A stretch of DNA of 64,000 bases from positions 124,001 to 188,000 of the forward strand of contig NZ_QBUH01000001.1 in NCBI RefSeq assembly GCF_003058195.1. Reading direction: 5' to 3'. Shown here in pieces: positions 7,655 to 16,504 of this stretch; the stretch's first letter is position 1, and each line of letters opens with the position of its first letter. Below the pieces are notes generated by a model. The model searched no databases and was not told the origin of the DNA. It saw only the letters and a list, made by a program, of their open reading frames with translations. A program made the position numbers and the translations under genes. This DNA is from Elizabethkingia sp. YR214. GTDB taxonomy: Bacteria; Bacteroidota; Bacteroidia; Flavobacteriales; Weeksellaceae.

Positions 7655-9025
7655 TTAAGCCTGAATTATTTTGTATAGTTTGTCCGACAATCGAACTCTG
7701 AAAGGAAGCTCAAAAGTGATCTGATCTCCTACTTTTGCAGTTTCACAAGGGCCTCCATTTACATGGATCTGAGTAATTGTAATTTCATGGTCGCCTGTTG
7801 TTGGCCCAGAAATTAAAACTTTGTCTCCAACCGAAAGTTCTTTATTCTCAATTAAAAACTGTGCAATTTTTGATTTTGAATAATAATGTTCAGCTTTTCC
7901 GATCAAAGTCTTTTTAACCTTTATTTTTTGACGAATATCTTTCGTTTCAGGTTTTGCTGTAGCTTGCGCTAAAGGCTGTGTTGACAAATCTCCTGAATGT
8001 TTAAATTTCAAAGCATCAGATTTTCCTTTTCTGAAAACCTTATTTCCAACCTGTAAACCTTTTCTTAATGCAACTTGCTCTTCCAAAGGTAAATGAATTG
8101 TTTCCAGACATTCTGTAGAACAACAGTTTTCCATTGCTGCTTTACAATCATCACATTGGATAAACAATAGATGACAAGCATCATTAGCACAGTTTGTATG
8201 ATTGTCACAAGGTTTACCACATTGGTGACATTGCGAAATGATATCATCTGTAATTCTTTCTCCTAATCGGTGGTCAAATACAAAGTTTTTACCAATAAAT
8301 TTACTTTTAATTCCTTCTTCCTTTATCTGACGGGTATATTCAATAATTCCGCCTTCCAATTGGTAAACGTTTTTAAAACCTTGATGTTTAAAGTAGGCAC
8401 TCGCTTTTTCACAACGGATTCCACCTGTACAATACATCAGCAGGTTTTTATCTTCTTTAAAATCCTGTAATTGATCGTTGATAATCGGTAAACTTTCTCT
8501 AAAGTTTTCCACATCCGGAGTGATCGCTCCTTCAAAATGCCCAACTTCACTTTCGTAGTGATTTCTAAAATCAACAACAATGGTATTAGGGTCATCAAGC
8601 ATATTATTAAACTCTTGAGCTTTTAGGTGAACACCTTTATTAGTAACATCAAAAGTATCATCATTTAAACCATCAGCAACAATTTTATTTCTGACTTTTA
8701 TCGTCAACTTTAAAAAAGAGTGATTGTCTTGCTCCACCGCTACATTCAAGCGAATACCTTTCATAAAATCATAGACTTCAAGCGTATCACGAAAAGCCTC
8801 AAATTGATCAGCAGGAACACTCATCTGAGCATTAATTCCTTCAGTCGCCACATAAATACGGCCAAGTGCATCTAGGGAATTCCAGGCTATAAATAATTCG
8901 TTGCGAAATTTTTTTGGATCTTCAATTTTGGCATACGCATAGAAAGACAATGTAAGGCGTTCCTTACCAGCTTCATCAATAAGTTGAGCTCTTTCTTCTG
9001 CGCTTAATGTGTTATACAGTTGCAT
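7655..9025 (-). CDS. trhO: Rhodanese-type tRNA uridine 5-hydroxylase TrhO with extra C-terminal barrel
   Basis: 456 residues, about 100 longer than E. coli TrhO (YceA). Residues 1-125 are the N-terminal acylphosphatase-like domain, about 130-240 the rhodanese domain with catalytic Cys199 in YCTGGIR, and about 264-310 a cysteine-rich zinc-binding segment (CHQCGKPCDNHTNC...CDDC). These parts support oxygen-dependent formation of 5-hydroxyuridine at tRNA position 34. Residues about 372-456 are unusual: GKAEHYYSKSKIAQFLIE, LSVGDKVLISGPTTGD and a closing RVRLSDKLYK look like the small beta-barrel at the C-terminus of U32 family proteins. U32 proteins include TrhP, the alternative enzyme for the same modification. 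The fold assignment of this tail is inference. The gene is probably monocistronic. Confidence 0.87.
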   Translation of the reverse strand: MQLYNTLSAEERAQLIDEAGKERLTLSFYAYAKIEDPKKFRNELFIAWNSLDALGRIYVATEGINAQMSVPADQFEAFRDTLEVYDFMKGIRLNVAVEQDNHSFLKLTIKVRNKIVADGLNDDTFDVTNKGVHLKAQEFNNMLDDPNTIVVDFRNHYESEVGHFEGAITPDVENFRESLPIINDQLQDFKEDKNLLMYCTGGIRCEKASAYFKHQGFKNVYQLEGGIIEYTRQIKEEGIKSKFIGKNFVFDHRLGERITDDIISQCHQCGKPCDNHTNCANDACHLLFIQCDDCKAAMENCCSTECLETIHLPLEEQVALRKGLQVGNKVFRKGKSDALKFKHSGDLSTQPLAQATAKPETKDIRQKIKVKKTLIGKAEHYYSKSKIAQFLIENKELSVGDKVLISGPTTGDHEITITQIHVNGGPCETAKVGDQITFELPFRVRLSDKLYKIIQA

Positions 9026-9267
9026 GCTATAAACTTTTTAAGTGAGAAAAATATTTTTGCAAATATAGTGATTTTTCAATTGAATACATTTGATCCGATA
9101 CCACTACAACTTTCAGTACTCTAAAATAGGGGTAATTATTTGAGTAAATATTTCAATAATCTAATAATATCCCGTTAAGATTACATTCATAACAATTAAA
9201 ATTTCAAAACACTTGTTAAACTTAGTTAAAGTAAGCCCTTTTAAGAAAAATACAACAACATTTGCCT

Positions 9268-9275
9268 TAAATTTG
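9268..9275 (+). promoter_or_regulatory. Candidate -7 element upstream of htrA
   Basis: TAAATTTG matches TAnnTTTG and lies 37 bases before the htrA ATG. No good -33 TTG is seen at the expected spacing, so this is a weak call. Confidence 0.35.
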
Positions 9276-9312
9276 ATTACTCAATAATAAATAAAAAAAG
9301 TACTATAATAAA

Positions 9313-10836
9313 ATGGATTTCAAAAAAATTATGCCGTTGGCTGTAGTAGGAGTCCTTTCTGCAGCGACTACTGTAGGCACCCTTCACTACTTTGACAGTA
9401 ATCATGATACAAATGGAGATTTCAATTATTTCCATTCTTCAAGAAAAGACGGGCAATTTGCCAGCCTGAACGCAGTGGCACTGGGAGATGACTTTGTAAA
9501 AGCATCCAAAACTGCAGTTCCTGCCGTTGTCACAATTAAGAACTACCAGAGCAATGCCGGAAGAAATCGTGGAATGGATCAGGATCTGTTCGACTTCTTC
9601 TTCGGTGATCCGTTTGGAGGAAGAAAACAACAGCAACCTCAGCAGCAGCAACCACCAAAGGATATGCCTTCAGGTCTTGGTTCAGGAGTTATTATTTCTC
9701 CGGATGGTTATATCATTACCAATAACCATGTGGTAGCCAATGCTAACAAACTGGAGGTTGTACTAAGCAATAAGAAAAGCTATACCGCCAACCTGATTGG
9801 AACTGACCCGAGTACAGATATTGCTCTTTTGAAAATTGAAGACAAAGGCCTTCCTTACCTAAATTTTGCTAACTCAGATTTAGCAGAAGTTGGGCAATGG
9901 GTATTAGCTATTGGTAACCCATTAGGCCTTAACTCTACTGTTACTGCCGGGATTATTTCTGCAAAAGGAAGAAGCATAGACTTACTAAGCCAGCAAAGTA
10001 AAACTCCGATAGAATCATTCATCCAGACTGATGCCGTAATCAACAGAGGAAATAGTGGTGGTGCATTAATTAATATCAACGGAGATTTAATTGGTATTAA
10101 CTCTGCAATTTCATCTTCATCAGGTTACTATGAAGGTTATGGATTTGCAGTACCTTCTAATCTTGCCAGAAAAGTTGTAGAAGATATTAAGAAGTTTGGT
10201 ATTGTACAGAGAGGTTTCCTTGGTGTAAGCAATCTGGACCTTTCCGACGAAATGCTTATCAGACAATACAACCAGCAATACAAAACCAACATAAAGCCAG
10301 GAATTGGTATGTATGTTATTAATGTTGCCGATAATAGCGGTGCATTAGATGCTGGTATTAAGAAGGGTGATATTATCACTAAAATAGACGGGCAAAACAT
10401 TACAAACTTTGCTGATCTTTCCCTTGCCATCGGTAGTAAAAGACCTGGAGATGTTGTAAAAGTAAGCTACCAAAGAAATGGTAAGGAAAATACTACATCT
10501 GTAACATTAAAAGATCAAGACGGAAATACTAAATTTAGAAGTAAAGCTGATTTACCTGTAGCTGAAAAGCTTGGAGCAGATTTCCAGCCTTTAACTGAAC
10601 GTGACAAAGTATACTTTGGCTTAGACAGTGGTGTAGGTGTTACAAATGTTACCGACAGTGGCTTATTAGCTTCAATTGGTATTGGTGAGAGAAACATTAT
10701 CACTGAGATCAATGGTAAACCTGTAAATTCTAAAAAAGATGTTGAAAAAATCCTGAACAACTATAAAGGTCAGGTGAATGTAAAATATCTTGATGATAAT
10801 GGCAGAATGACCAGCAGAGGTTTCAAAATGCCTTAA
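9313..10836 (+). CDS. HtrA/DegP-like periplasmic serine protease
   Basis: 507 residues. An N-terminal hydrophobic segment (about 5-24) exports or anchors it in the periplasm. The trypsin-like domain carries the catalytic triad His139 (ITNNHV), Asp169 (STDIALL) and Ser248 (NRGNSGGALIN). A Gln/Pro-rich loop at 106-117 fits the flexible LA loop of DegP. Two PDZ domains follow, about residues 290-395 and 410-505, giving the DegP/DegQ architecture. The family degrades or refolds damaged envelope proteins. The gene is flanked by its own promoter region and a bidirectional terminator, so it is a single unit. Confidence 0.93.
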   Translation: MDFKKIMPLAVVGVLSAATTVGTLHYFDSNHDTNGDFNYFHSSRKDGQFASLNAVALGDDFVKASKTAVPAVVTIKNYQSNAGRNRGMDQDLFDFFFGDPFGGRKQQQPQQQQPPKDMPSGLGSGVIISPDGYIITNNHVVANANKLEVVLSNKKSYTANLIGTDPSTDIALLKIEDKGLPYLNFANSDLAEVGQWVLAIGNPLGLNSTVTAGIISAKGRSIDLLSQQSKTPIESFIQTDAVINRGNSGGALININGDLIGINSAISSSSGYYEGYGFAVPSNLARKVVEDIKKFGIVQRGFLGVSNLDLSDEMLIRQYNQQYKTNIKPGIGMYVINVADNSGALDAGIKKGDIITKIDGQNITNFADLSLAIGSKRPGDVVKVSYQRNGKENTTSVTLKDQDGNTKFRSKADLPVAEKLGADFQPLTERDKVYFGLDSGVGVTNVTDSGLLASIGIGERNIITEINGKPVNSKKDVEKILNNYKGQVNVKYLDDNGRMTSRGFKMP

Positions 10837-10870
10837 TCTGAATAAGGATTAATAGAATAATTGACACATA

Positions 10871-10903
10871 AAAAAACCCGGAAGCAATGCTTCCGGGGTT
10901 TTG
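10871..10903 (+). terminator. Bidirectional terminator between htrA and SusD A
   Basis: The stem AACCCGGAAGC/GCTTCCGGGGTT has an A-run on its left and T-rich sequence on its right. It can end both htrA and the convergent SusD A gene. Confidence 0.85.
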
Positions 10904-10904
10904 T

Positions 10905-12614
10905 TTATAGAGGATTCTGTTGCAATCCTGGTTGTAGATTAATCTGACTTTGTGGAATATCACATTGCAAGTCATTATCTGTTGGTTGAATTGTTTCTTT
11001 CCCTAGCTTCATCCTTGTTTCGTTAAGATGCACTCCTGGGAATTTTCTATCAATTGCACGATTATTTCTGATCAAATCGAATTTACGCTGAGATTCAAAA
11101 GCAAACTCTAGCCATCTTTCATCCAAAACAATATCCAAAGCTGTTTTTCCTGCAGGCAAACTTGCAAACTCCGGAGCATTTGCTCTTCTTCTGATTACAT
11201 TAACATCATTCAATGCTCCTGTAACATCACCCGATTTTGCTTTAACTTCTGCTCTGATTAAATATAGCTCCGCCAATCTTGAGATTACCGGGGAATACAG
11301 TTGGGAGTAACCTTCCTGTAAAGAAAGCTTATTTATATAGTATTTAGGGAAACCTCCTCTATTATTCATTTCATAATCACGAGTCAGATATTGTTTTTGA
11401 CCGTTGATAGTAGTGAAATACTTTGTATAAGTAGGCCCTCCATAATTTACATCTTCAGAACTTATAGGATAAGTATTGCCATCCTTTGTAAATGAAATAT
11501 AATTACCATTTGCATCTACGTTAGCAGGATAAAATTTATATTCATATCTAAAACGGCTAGCAACATATTCAGTCCAATATACTACCGGAGCTTTTTTCTT
11601 CGTTTGTGCATCTAATTTATAATCCTGCTGGATAAATTTATTTCTAACATCCTGAGGAAATCTTTGCAATAATTGTATATAAGGATCTGCAGCATACATT
11701 TCTCCCCAGCCTTCATTATTAATAACCGTATACATAGACCCCAACATATAGTCAGGATTATAAATATAAGTTGAAGATGTATCATACCTAACTGCAAAAA
11801 TTGTTTCGGAGTTATTTTCCGGTACTTTTTGAGCATAAGTTGGTAATTCAGCAGCAGAAACCAGAGAATATTTACCGCTATTGATTACTTTATCCGCGTA
11901 TTCTAAAGCTTTTGGATTATTATCCATATAAAGATATACCCTTGCTAAGAGAGCTTGTGCTGCAGCCTGAGTAGCCTTTATATTATTTTTGCTATCACCC
12001 GTCATTAAACGTTCTGCACTTAATAAATCTTTTACAACTGCATCATATGACTCGCCTACAGTAGCCCTATTTGGACGATCACTTTCATCGGTTGTATACT
12101 TCAATGGAATACCTAAATTCCCTCGTCCCTGATTATAAGGTTTAGAATAATGAAGCAACATATTAAAATTAATAAATGCTCTCAGGTAATAAGCCTCCCC
12201 CAACATATGGTCTAAAGCTTCTGATCTTCCTTCATTTAGATTTTTGAAAATACTATTTATTGCATTTATAGCACTGAATCCATCATTCCACGCAACAACC
12301 ATTCTTGCATTAGAAGCATCTCTAACTAAGCTATAATACCCCATTAGAGGATCCGTTGTAGTTCCGCTCAGATTTACTTCATCGGCCCCATAAGTGCCAT
12401 TTCTATAGTAGTTCATACTTATCCCGTAATCACTACCTTTCTGATTAATAACATCTCCTCCTCTTACTTTAGCATAAATACCATTAAGCAATTGTTTTAA
12501 TCCTGTTTCGTTCGTTACAACCTCATCCGTTATTCCACCGTCATAAGGAGCTCTATCTATATTACACCCTATTAAACCAATAAGGGCGATTGATGATAAT
12601 ATTATTTTTTTCAT
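10905..12614 (-). CDS. SusD/RagB-family outer-membrane lipoprotein (pair A)
   Basis: 569 residues. The lipobox LIGC places the lipidated Cys at 17. SusD proteins cap the SusC channel on the cell surface and bind the nutrient, usually a glycan or peptide. Family features are the N-terminal NRAPYDGGITDE-like segment after the Cys, the tetratricopeptide-like repeats around EAYYLRAFINFNML and AQALLARVYLYM, and the C-terminal RLAELYLIRAEVKAKSGD and DERWLEFAFESQRKFDLIR signatures. It starts 12 bases after the SusC A stop, the usual order. No glycosidase or peptidase gene is adjacent, so the substrate is not indicated. Confidence 0.93.
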   Translation of the reverse strand: MKKIILSSIALIGLIGCNIDRAPYDGGITDEVVTNETGLKQLLNGIYAKVRGGDVINQKGSDYGISMNYYRNGTYGADEVNLSGTTTDPLMGYYSLVRDASNARMVVAWNDGFSAINAINSIFKNLNEGRSEALDHMLGEAYYLRAFINFNMLLHYSKPYNQGRGNLGIPLKYTTDESDRPNRATVGESYDAVVKDLLSAERLMTGDSKNNIKATQAAAQALLARVYLYMDNNPKALEYADKVINSGKYSLVSAAELPTYAQKVPENNSETIFAVRYDTSSTYIYNPDYMLGSMYTVINNEGWGEMYAADPYIQLLQRFPQDVRNKFIQQDYKLDAQTKKKAPVVYWTEYVASRFRYEYKFYPANVDANGNYISFTKDGNTYPISSEDVNYGGPTYTKYFTTINGQKQYLTRDYEMNNRGGFPKYYINKLSLQEGYSQLYSPVISRLAELYLIRAEVKAKSGDVTGALNDVNVIRRRANAPEFASLPAGKTALDIVLDERWLEFAFESQRKFDLIRNNRAIDRKFPGVHLNETRMKLGKETIQPTDNDLQCDIPQSQINLQPGLQQNPL

Positions 12615-12626
12615 TTTTTCAATTAA

Positions 12627-15503
12627 TTAGAATGATACATTTAATCCCACGGTTATTGTTCTTGGGGCAGGATAGCCTGTATAAGCAAATCCATCTCCAC
12701 CGGAATTACTTCCTAAGAAATCCATTTCGGGAGTCTGTCCTGAATATCCGGTAATCATAAACATATTTTCAGCATTCACAGATATCCTTGCACTTTTAAA
12801 TGTATTTCCCGGAATAAAGCTTTTAGGCACATCATATGAAAGGCTGATACTTCTTATCTTAAGGAAATCTCCTTTTTCCAAGTACCTTGTAGATTCATAA
12901 CGTCCTTTTCTTGTATCTTCATAAATAAGAGAAGGGTGTGTTGCTTTAGCATTCTGTTCAGCTGTATTCTTAGGGCTCCATCTTATCCAATCTTTATCTG
13001 GTACCATTACATTATAGTATGGATAAGTACCATCTGCATCTAAGAAGCTTGAACGTTGTCCATTATACAAATACCCACCAACAGAGAAATAAGCACTCGC
13101 AGCTAAAGTAAAGCCCTTGTAACTTACTGAAGTATTAAAACCACCTGTAAAATCTGGCAAACGAGACTTATCTTTAAGATGAACATAAGTTGCCTGATCG
13201 TAATTATTCGTTGTTTTACTAGTTACATTTGCTCCAGGATTAGCATTCATATAATCCGTTAAATTTGCAATTCTCTTTCCTGCAGAGTCATAGTAAGCAT
13301 TCCATAATGGGTCTCCGTTAGAGGCATCAACCCCTGCCCATTCTCTAAGCTCATAGGTATACATTTTTTCACCAACAGCAACTCTGTACATTCCACTTTT
13401 ATAACTTCCGTTATAAAGATCTACATAAGTGGCTTTATTCTTCGCAATATTAAAGCCTACGTTCCAGCGAACATTACTGTTTCTGATAATATCAGCATCA
13501 ATTGCCAATTCCACACCTCTATTTCTAATAGTACCAATATTTACAGTTTTACTATTAAACCCTGTGATCCAAGGTAACTGAAGGGATGTAATTAAGTCTT
13601 TAGTATCTTTATTATACCAGTCAAATACTACATTAATTCTGTTATTTAAGAATGAAATATCCGTTCCCAGATCTAACTGATAAATAGTCTCCCATTTTAA
13701 GTTATTATTACCCGCCTGAGTTGGATATAAACCTATATTTCCATTATAAGGCACTGATGTACTTTTATTATAAGTGGCATAATAATTAGTCGGAGCATTT
13801 CCTTGCGCACCGTAACTACCTCTTACTTTCCACTTATTAACTGTAGATTTTAAAGATTGAAAAAATCTTTCATTTGCAACATTCCAACCTGTACTCACAG
13901 CCCAGAAAACCCCGGTTTTATTTTGCGAAGTAAAACGAGAAGATTGATCTACCCTTACAGATCCCTGCAATAGGTATTTATCATCATATGAGTATTCAGC
14001 ATTAGATAAGTATGATTGGAAAGCATATTCATTTCTTTGCCCCGTAGGTACTCCATCTGCCTCAGCTGAATTAGATAAAACCTCAGAACCTACTATAATA
14101 TTCTTAACTCTAGCACCATTAGCTTTATACATGTAATCTTGATATTCATATGCCACCAAAGCGTTTAATCTGTGTTTATCATTCCATGTATTTTCATAAC
14201 GCAGCATTTGGTTTGTATAACTTGTCCATCTGATAGCATTAGACTGGCTCATTCTTCCACCTGTTGTAACTTCTGATAACATCGATGGATCATTATATGA
14301 AAAACCATCATAATTATAATAAGTTAAAGAGTTGGTAGAAATAAATTTCAAATTTTTAAGAAGCTTCACTTCAAAATCTAAGTTTCCTTGAGCATTAAAA
14401 GTATTAGCTTTACTATAATACTTATTTCGGTCAATCAGGTAATTTCCTCTATCTCTACTAAACCATGATGCATTATTACTAGATGTAACATAATACAAAG
14501 ATCCGTCCGGGTTATATGGAGAATCCCATGGCAATTTATAAAACCCATCAAATAAGCTATATTGTTGATCAAAAGTCTTATCATACATAAAGTATAACTT
14601 TGGACTAACCTTCAACCATTTATAAAGTTGTGTTTCATGGTTCAATCTTACGGTTAATCTTTCTAATTTATAACCTTTAATCGTACCTTCTTCATTATAA
14701 TAACCTGCATTTAGATAAGTTTTGCTTCCTTCAGATGATTTATTAAAGCTAACATCATAGTTATGAACAACACCTACCTGCGTTGCAAGATCTTTCCAAT
14801 TAAAATCATTTTTAATATCATCCCAGCTATTAAGAGTTTTCCCATACTGTTGAGACAGGACGCCATCTGCTCCAAAAAGTTTCAAGTTTGGATTATTATC
14901 CAAATATTCCATAAAATGATCTTTGAGCTGTTGAGAGTTCATAACTTTCAAAGGTCCCATATTAAAGAAATTGAATGAATTATTCATCCTTACATTAATA
15001 GAATTACCTTTCCCTGCTTTTGTTGTTATAACAATAACACCAGCAGCTCCTCTGGATCCATATAATGCTGTAGCCGCAGCATCTTTTAATACAGTAACAT
15101 CTTCAATCTGATCAGGAGCTATATCAGCATTTCCATGGACTATTACACCATCCACCACATATAATGGATCATTATTAGCCGATATACTCGCTATACCACG
15201 AATACGCATAGTTGGTTTCGAGCCAGGTTGCCCACTAGACACAGCTGCCACAACTCCGGGCATCTTACCCTGAAGCATTGTTTGGAAGTTTGCACTCGTT
15301 ACATCCTGAAGCTGTTCAGAATTTACAGTTGCGACGGAAGATGTAAGCGTTTCTTTACGTTGTTTTTTGTATCCAACGACAACAACTTCCTCGATCTTTT
15401 TTTCATTTAGGGAATCTTTTTTTGTAGTCTGAGCATGTACCATTCCGGACATCAGAAAAAAGCACACACCAGCTTTCCCAAAATTTTTGATTTGAGTCTT
15501 CAT
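12627..15503 (-). CDS. SusC/RagA-family TonB-dependent transporter (pair A)
   Basis: 958 residues. A signal peptide (residues 1-24) is followed at once by a TonB-box-like IEEVVVVGY (37-45), the plug domain (GKMPGVVAA, RIRGIASIS, DPLYVVDGV, LKDAAATALYGSRGAAGVIVITTK) and a beta-barrel ending in LNVSF with terminal Phe. The SusC family imports large nutrients across the outer membrane, energised by TonB/ExbBD. The carboxypeptidase-regulatory-like domain that precedes the TonB box in most Bacteroides SusC proteins is absent here, as in the other SusC proteins of this window. The promoter at 15534-15562 fits a start at 15503. Confidence 0.95.
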   Translation of the reverse strand: MKTQIKNFGKAGVCFFLMSGMVHAQTTKKDSLNEKKIEEVVVVGYKKQRKETLTSSVATVNSEQLQDVTSANFQTMLQGKMPGVVAAVSSGQPGSKPTMRIRGIASISANNDPLYVVDGVIVHGNADIAPDQIEDVTVLKDAAATALYGSRGAAGVIVITTKAGKGNSINVRMNNSFNFFNMGPLKVMNSQQLKDHFMEYLDNNPNLKLFGADGVLSQQYGKTLNSWDDIKNDFNWKDLATQVGVVHNYDVSFNKSSEGSKTYLNAGYYNEEGTIKGYKLERLTVRLNHETQLYKWLKVSPKLYFMYDKTFDQQYSLFDGFYKLPWDSPYNPDGSLYYVTSSNNASWFSRDRGNYLIDRNKYYSKANTFNAQGNLDFEVKLLKNLKFISTNSLTYYNYDGFSYNDPSMLSEVTTGGRMSQSNAIRWTSYTNQMLRYENTWNDKHRLNALVAYEYQDYMYKANGARVKNIIVGSEVLSNSAEADGVPTGQRNEYAFQSYLSNAEYSYDDKYLLQGSVRVDQSSRFTSQNKTGVFWAVSTGWNVANERFFQSLKSTVNKWKVRGSYGAQGNAPTNYYATYNKSTSVPYNGNIGLYPTQAGNNNLKWETIYQLDLGTDISFLNNRINVVFDWYNKDTKDLITSLQLPWITGFNSKTVNIGTIRNRGVELAIDADIIRNSNVRWNVGFNIAKNKATYVDLYNGSYKSGMYRVAVGEKMYTYELREWAGVDASNGDPLWNAYYDSAGKRIANLTDYMNANPGANVTSKTTNNYDQATYVHLKDKSRLPDFTGGFNTSVSYKGFTLAASAYFSVGGYLYNGQRSSFLDADGTYPYYNVMVPDKDWIRWSPKNTAEQNAKATHPSLIYEDTRKGRYESTRYLEKGDFLKIRSISLSYDVPKSFIPGNTFKSARISVNAENMFMITGYSGQTPEMDFLGSNSGGDGFAYTGYPAPRTITVGLNVSF

Positions 15504-15533
15504 AGATTACAGGTTATTATTTTTTAACTGTTT

Positions 15534-15562
15534 CAAAAGTATAAAAAAAAAGCGTATATCAA
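15534..15562 (-). promoter_or_regulatory. Promoter of SusCD pair A, overlapping the upstream terminator
   Basis: On the minus strand TTTG ends at 15560, an 18-base spacer follows, and TACTTTTG spans 15541-15534. This fits the Bacteroidetes consensus. The -33 element lies in the loop of the terminator at 15541-15573. Confidence 0.6.
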
Positions 15563-15573
15563 AGTATACGCTC
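15541..15573 (-). terminator. Intrinsic terminator of the upstream ridA/membrane gene operon
   Basis: The minus-strand stem GCGTATA/TATACGC is followed by nine T. It lies about 85 bases past the membrane-protein gene at 15657 and just before the SusC A promoter. Confidence 0.8.
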
Positions 15574-15656
15574 TTAATTTATGTTAATTTTTAAATAATT
15601 TTACTTTTGTAAGACAAAATTCAAATTATATATTTACTATAATAAGAAAAATAAAA

Positions 15657-16091
15657 TTATTTTTTTTTCATTTTTTGAAAACGATTTGTGGCAATTTCAA
15701 CAATTTTACCCCCAATCCATGAAAATGGAAAAAATATAAGAAAAATGGAAATTTTATAAAACGTAGGGTGAAACGGAAATATAATAACATCCAGCATAGC
15801 AATAAATAGCAATATAAAACCGATGAGAATAGCATATGCTACTTTAGCATACTTCACTACCAGTGCCGTTACAACTCCTCCTATCATTGCTCCTATACCC
15901 GAGGATACTAATAATGCTATGAAGAAATAATCCTTATTTCTGACGCTATAAAGAAGATACTCCCATCTTTTAAAGGGAGCGAACTGCTCATAGGTAATCC
16001 AAGCAGGATTCAGTCGAACCCCGAGAGTAATAATCAGAGCTGCAACAAACAACCCCAAAATAACACCAAATGTATTTCTTAAAAAATTCAC
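15657..16091 (-). CDS. Four-helix membrane protein of unknown function
   Basis: 144 residues with about four hydrophobic segments (roughly 7-25, 55-80, 85-105 and 110-130) and a lysine-rich C-terminus (RFQKMKKK) likely cytoplasmic. There is a GIGAMIGGVVTALVV glycine-rich helix. No catalytic residues stand out and I do not recognise the family. The start lies 7 bases after the ridA stop, so it is probably in an lptD-ridA-membrane protein operon on the minus strand. Confidence 0.7.
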   Translation of the reverse strand: MNFLRNTFGVILGLFVAALIITLGVRLNPAWITYEQFAPFKRWEYLLYSVRNKDYFFIALLVSSGIGAMIGGVVTALVVKYAKVAYAILIGFILLFIAMLDVIIFPFHPTFYKISIFLIFFPFSWIGGKIVEIATNRFQKMKKK

Positions 16092-16097
16092 GTTCTA

Positions 16098-16478
16098 TTA
16101 ACCCTTATGTGCAATCATAGAAATTTCTACATTCACATTCTTAGGAAGACATGAAACCTGAACCGTTTCTCTTGCCGGATAGCAAGAAGAATCAAGGTAA
16201 GATGCATAAATATCATTCATCACAGCAAAATCATCCATATTCTTCAGAAATATAGTAGACTTTACAACATCTCTGAACGTTAATCCCGCAGCATCCAGAA
16301 TAGCTTGCAAATTCTTCATTACCTGATGCGTTTCTTTCTCGATACCATCAAGTATTTTCCCTGTTGCAGGGTCCATTGGAATCTGTCCTGAAATATATAA
16401 AACACCATTGATCATATTCGCTTGCGAATATGGTCCGATTGCCGCTGGTGCATTATCTGTAGAAATAATTTCTTTCAT
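16098..16478 (-). CDS. ridA: RidA-family enamine/imine deaminase
   Basis: 126 residues, the full length of the family. RidA hydrolyses reactive 2-aminoacrylate and related enamines released by PLP enzymes, protecting other enzymes. Signature features are APAAIGPYSQA near the N-terminus, GVLYISGQIPMDPATG, and the C-terminal YPARETVQVSCLPKNVNVEISMIA with the substrate-binding Arg in PARE. It acts as a cytoplasmic trimer. It lies between lptD and a membrane protein gene in the same direction. Confidence 0.93.
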   Translation of the reverse strand: MKEIISTDNAPAAIGPYSQANMINGVLYISGQIPMDPATGKILDGIEKETHQVMKNLQAILDAAGLTFRDVVKSTIFLKNMDDFAVMNDIYASYLDSSCYPARETVQVSCLPKNVNVEISMIAHKG

Positions 16479-16504
16479 GATTATTTTTCGTCAAATATAT
16501 AAAA

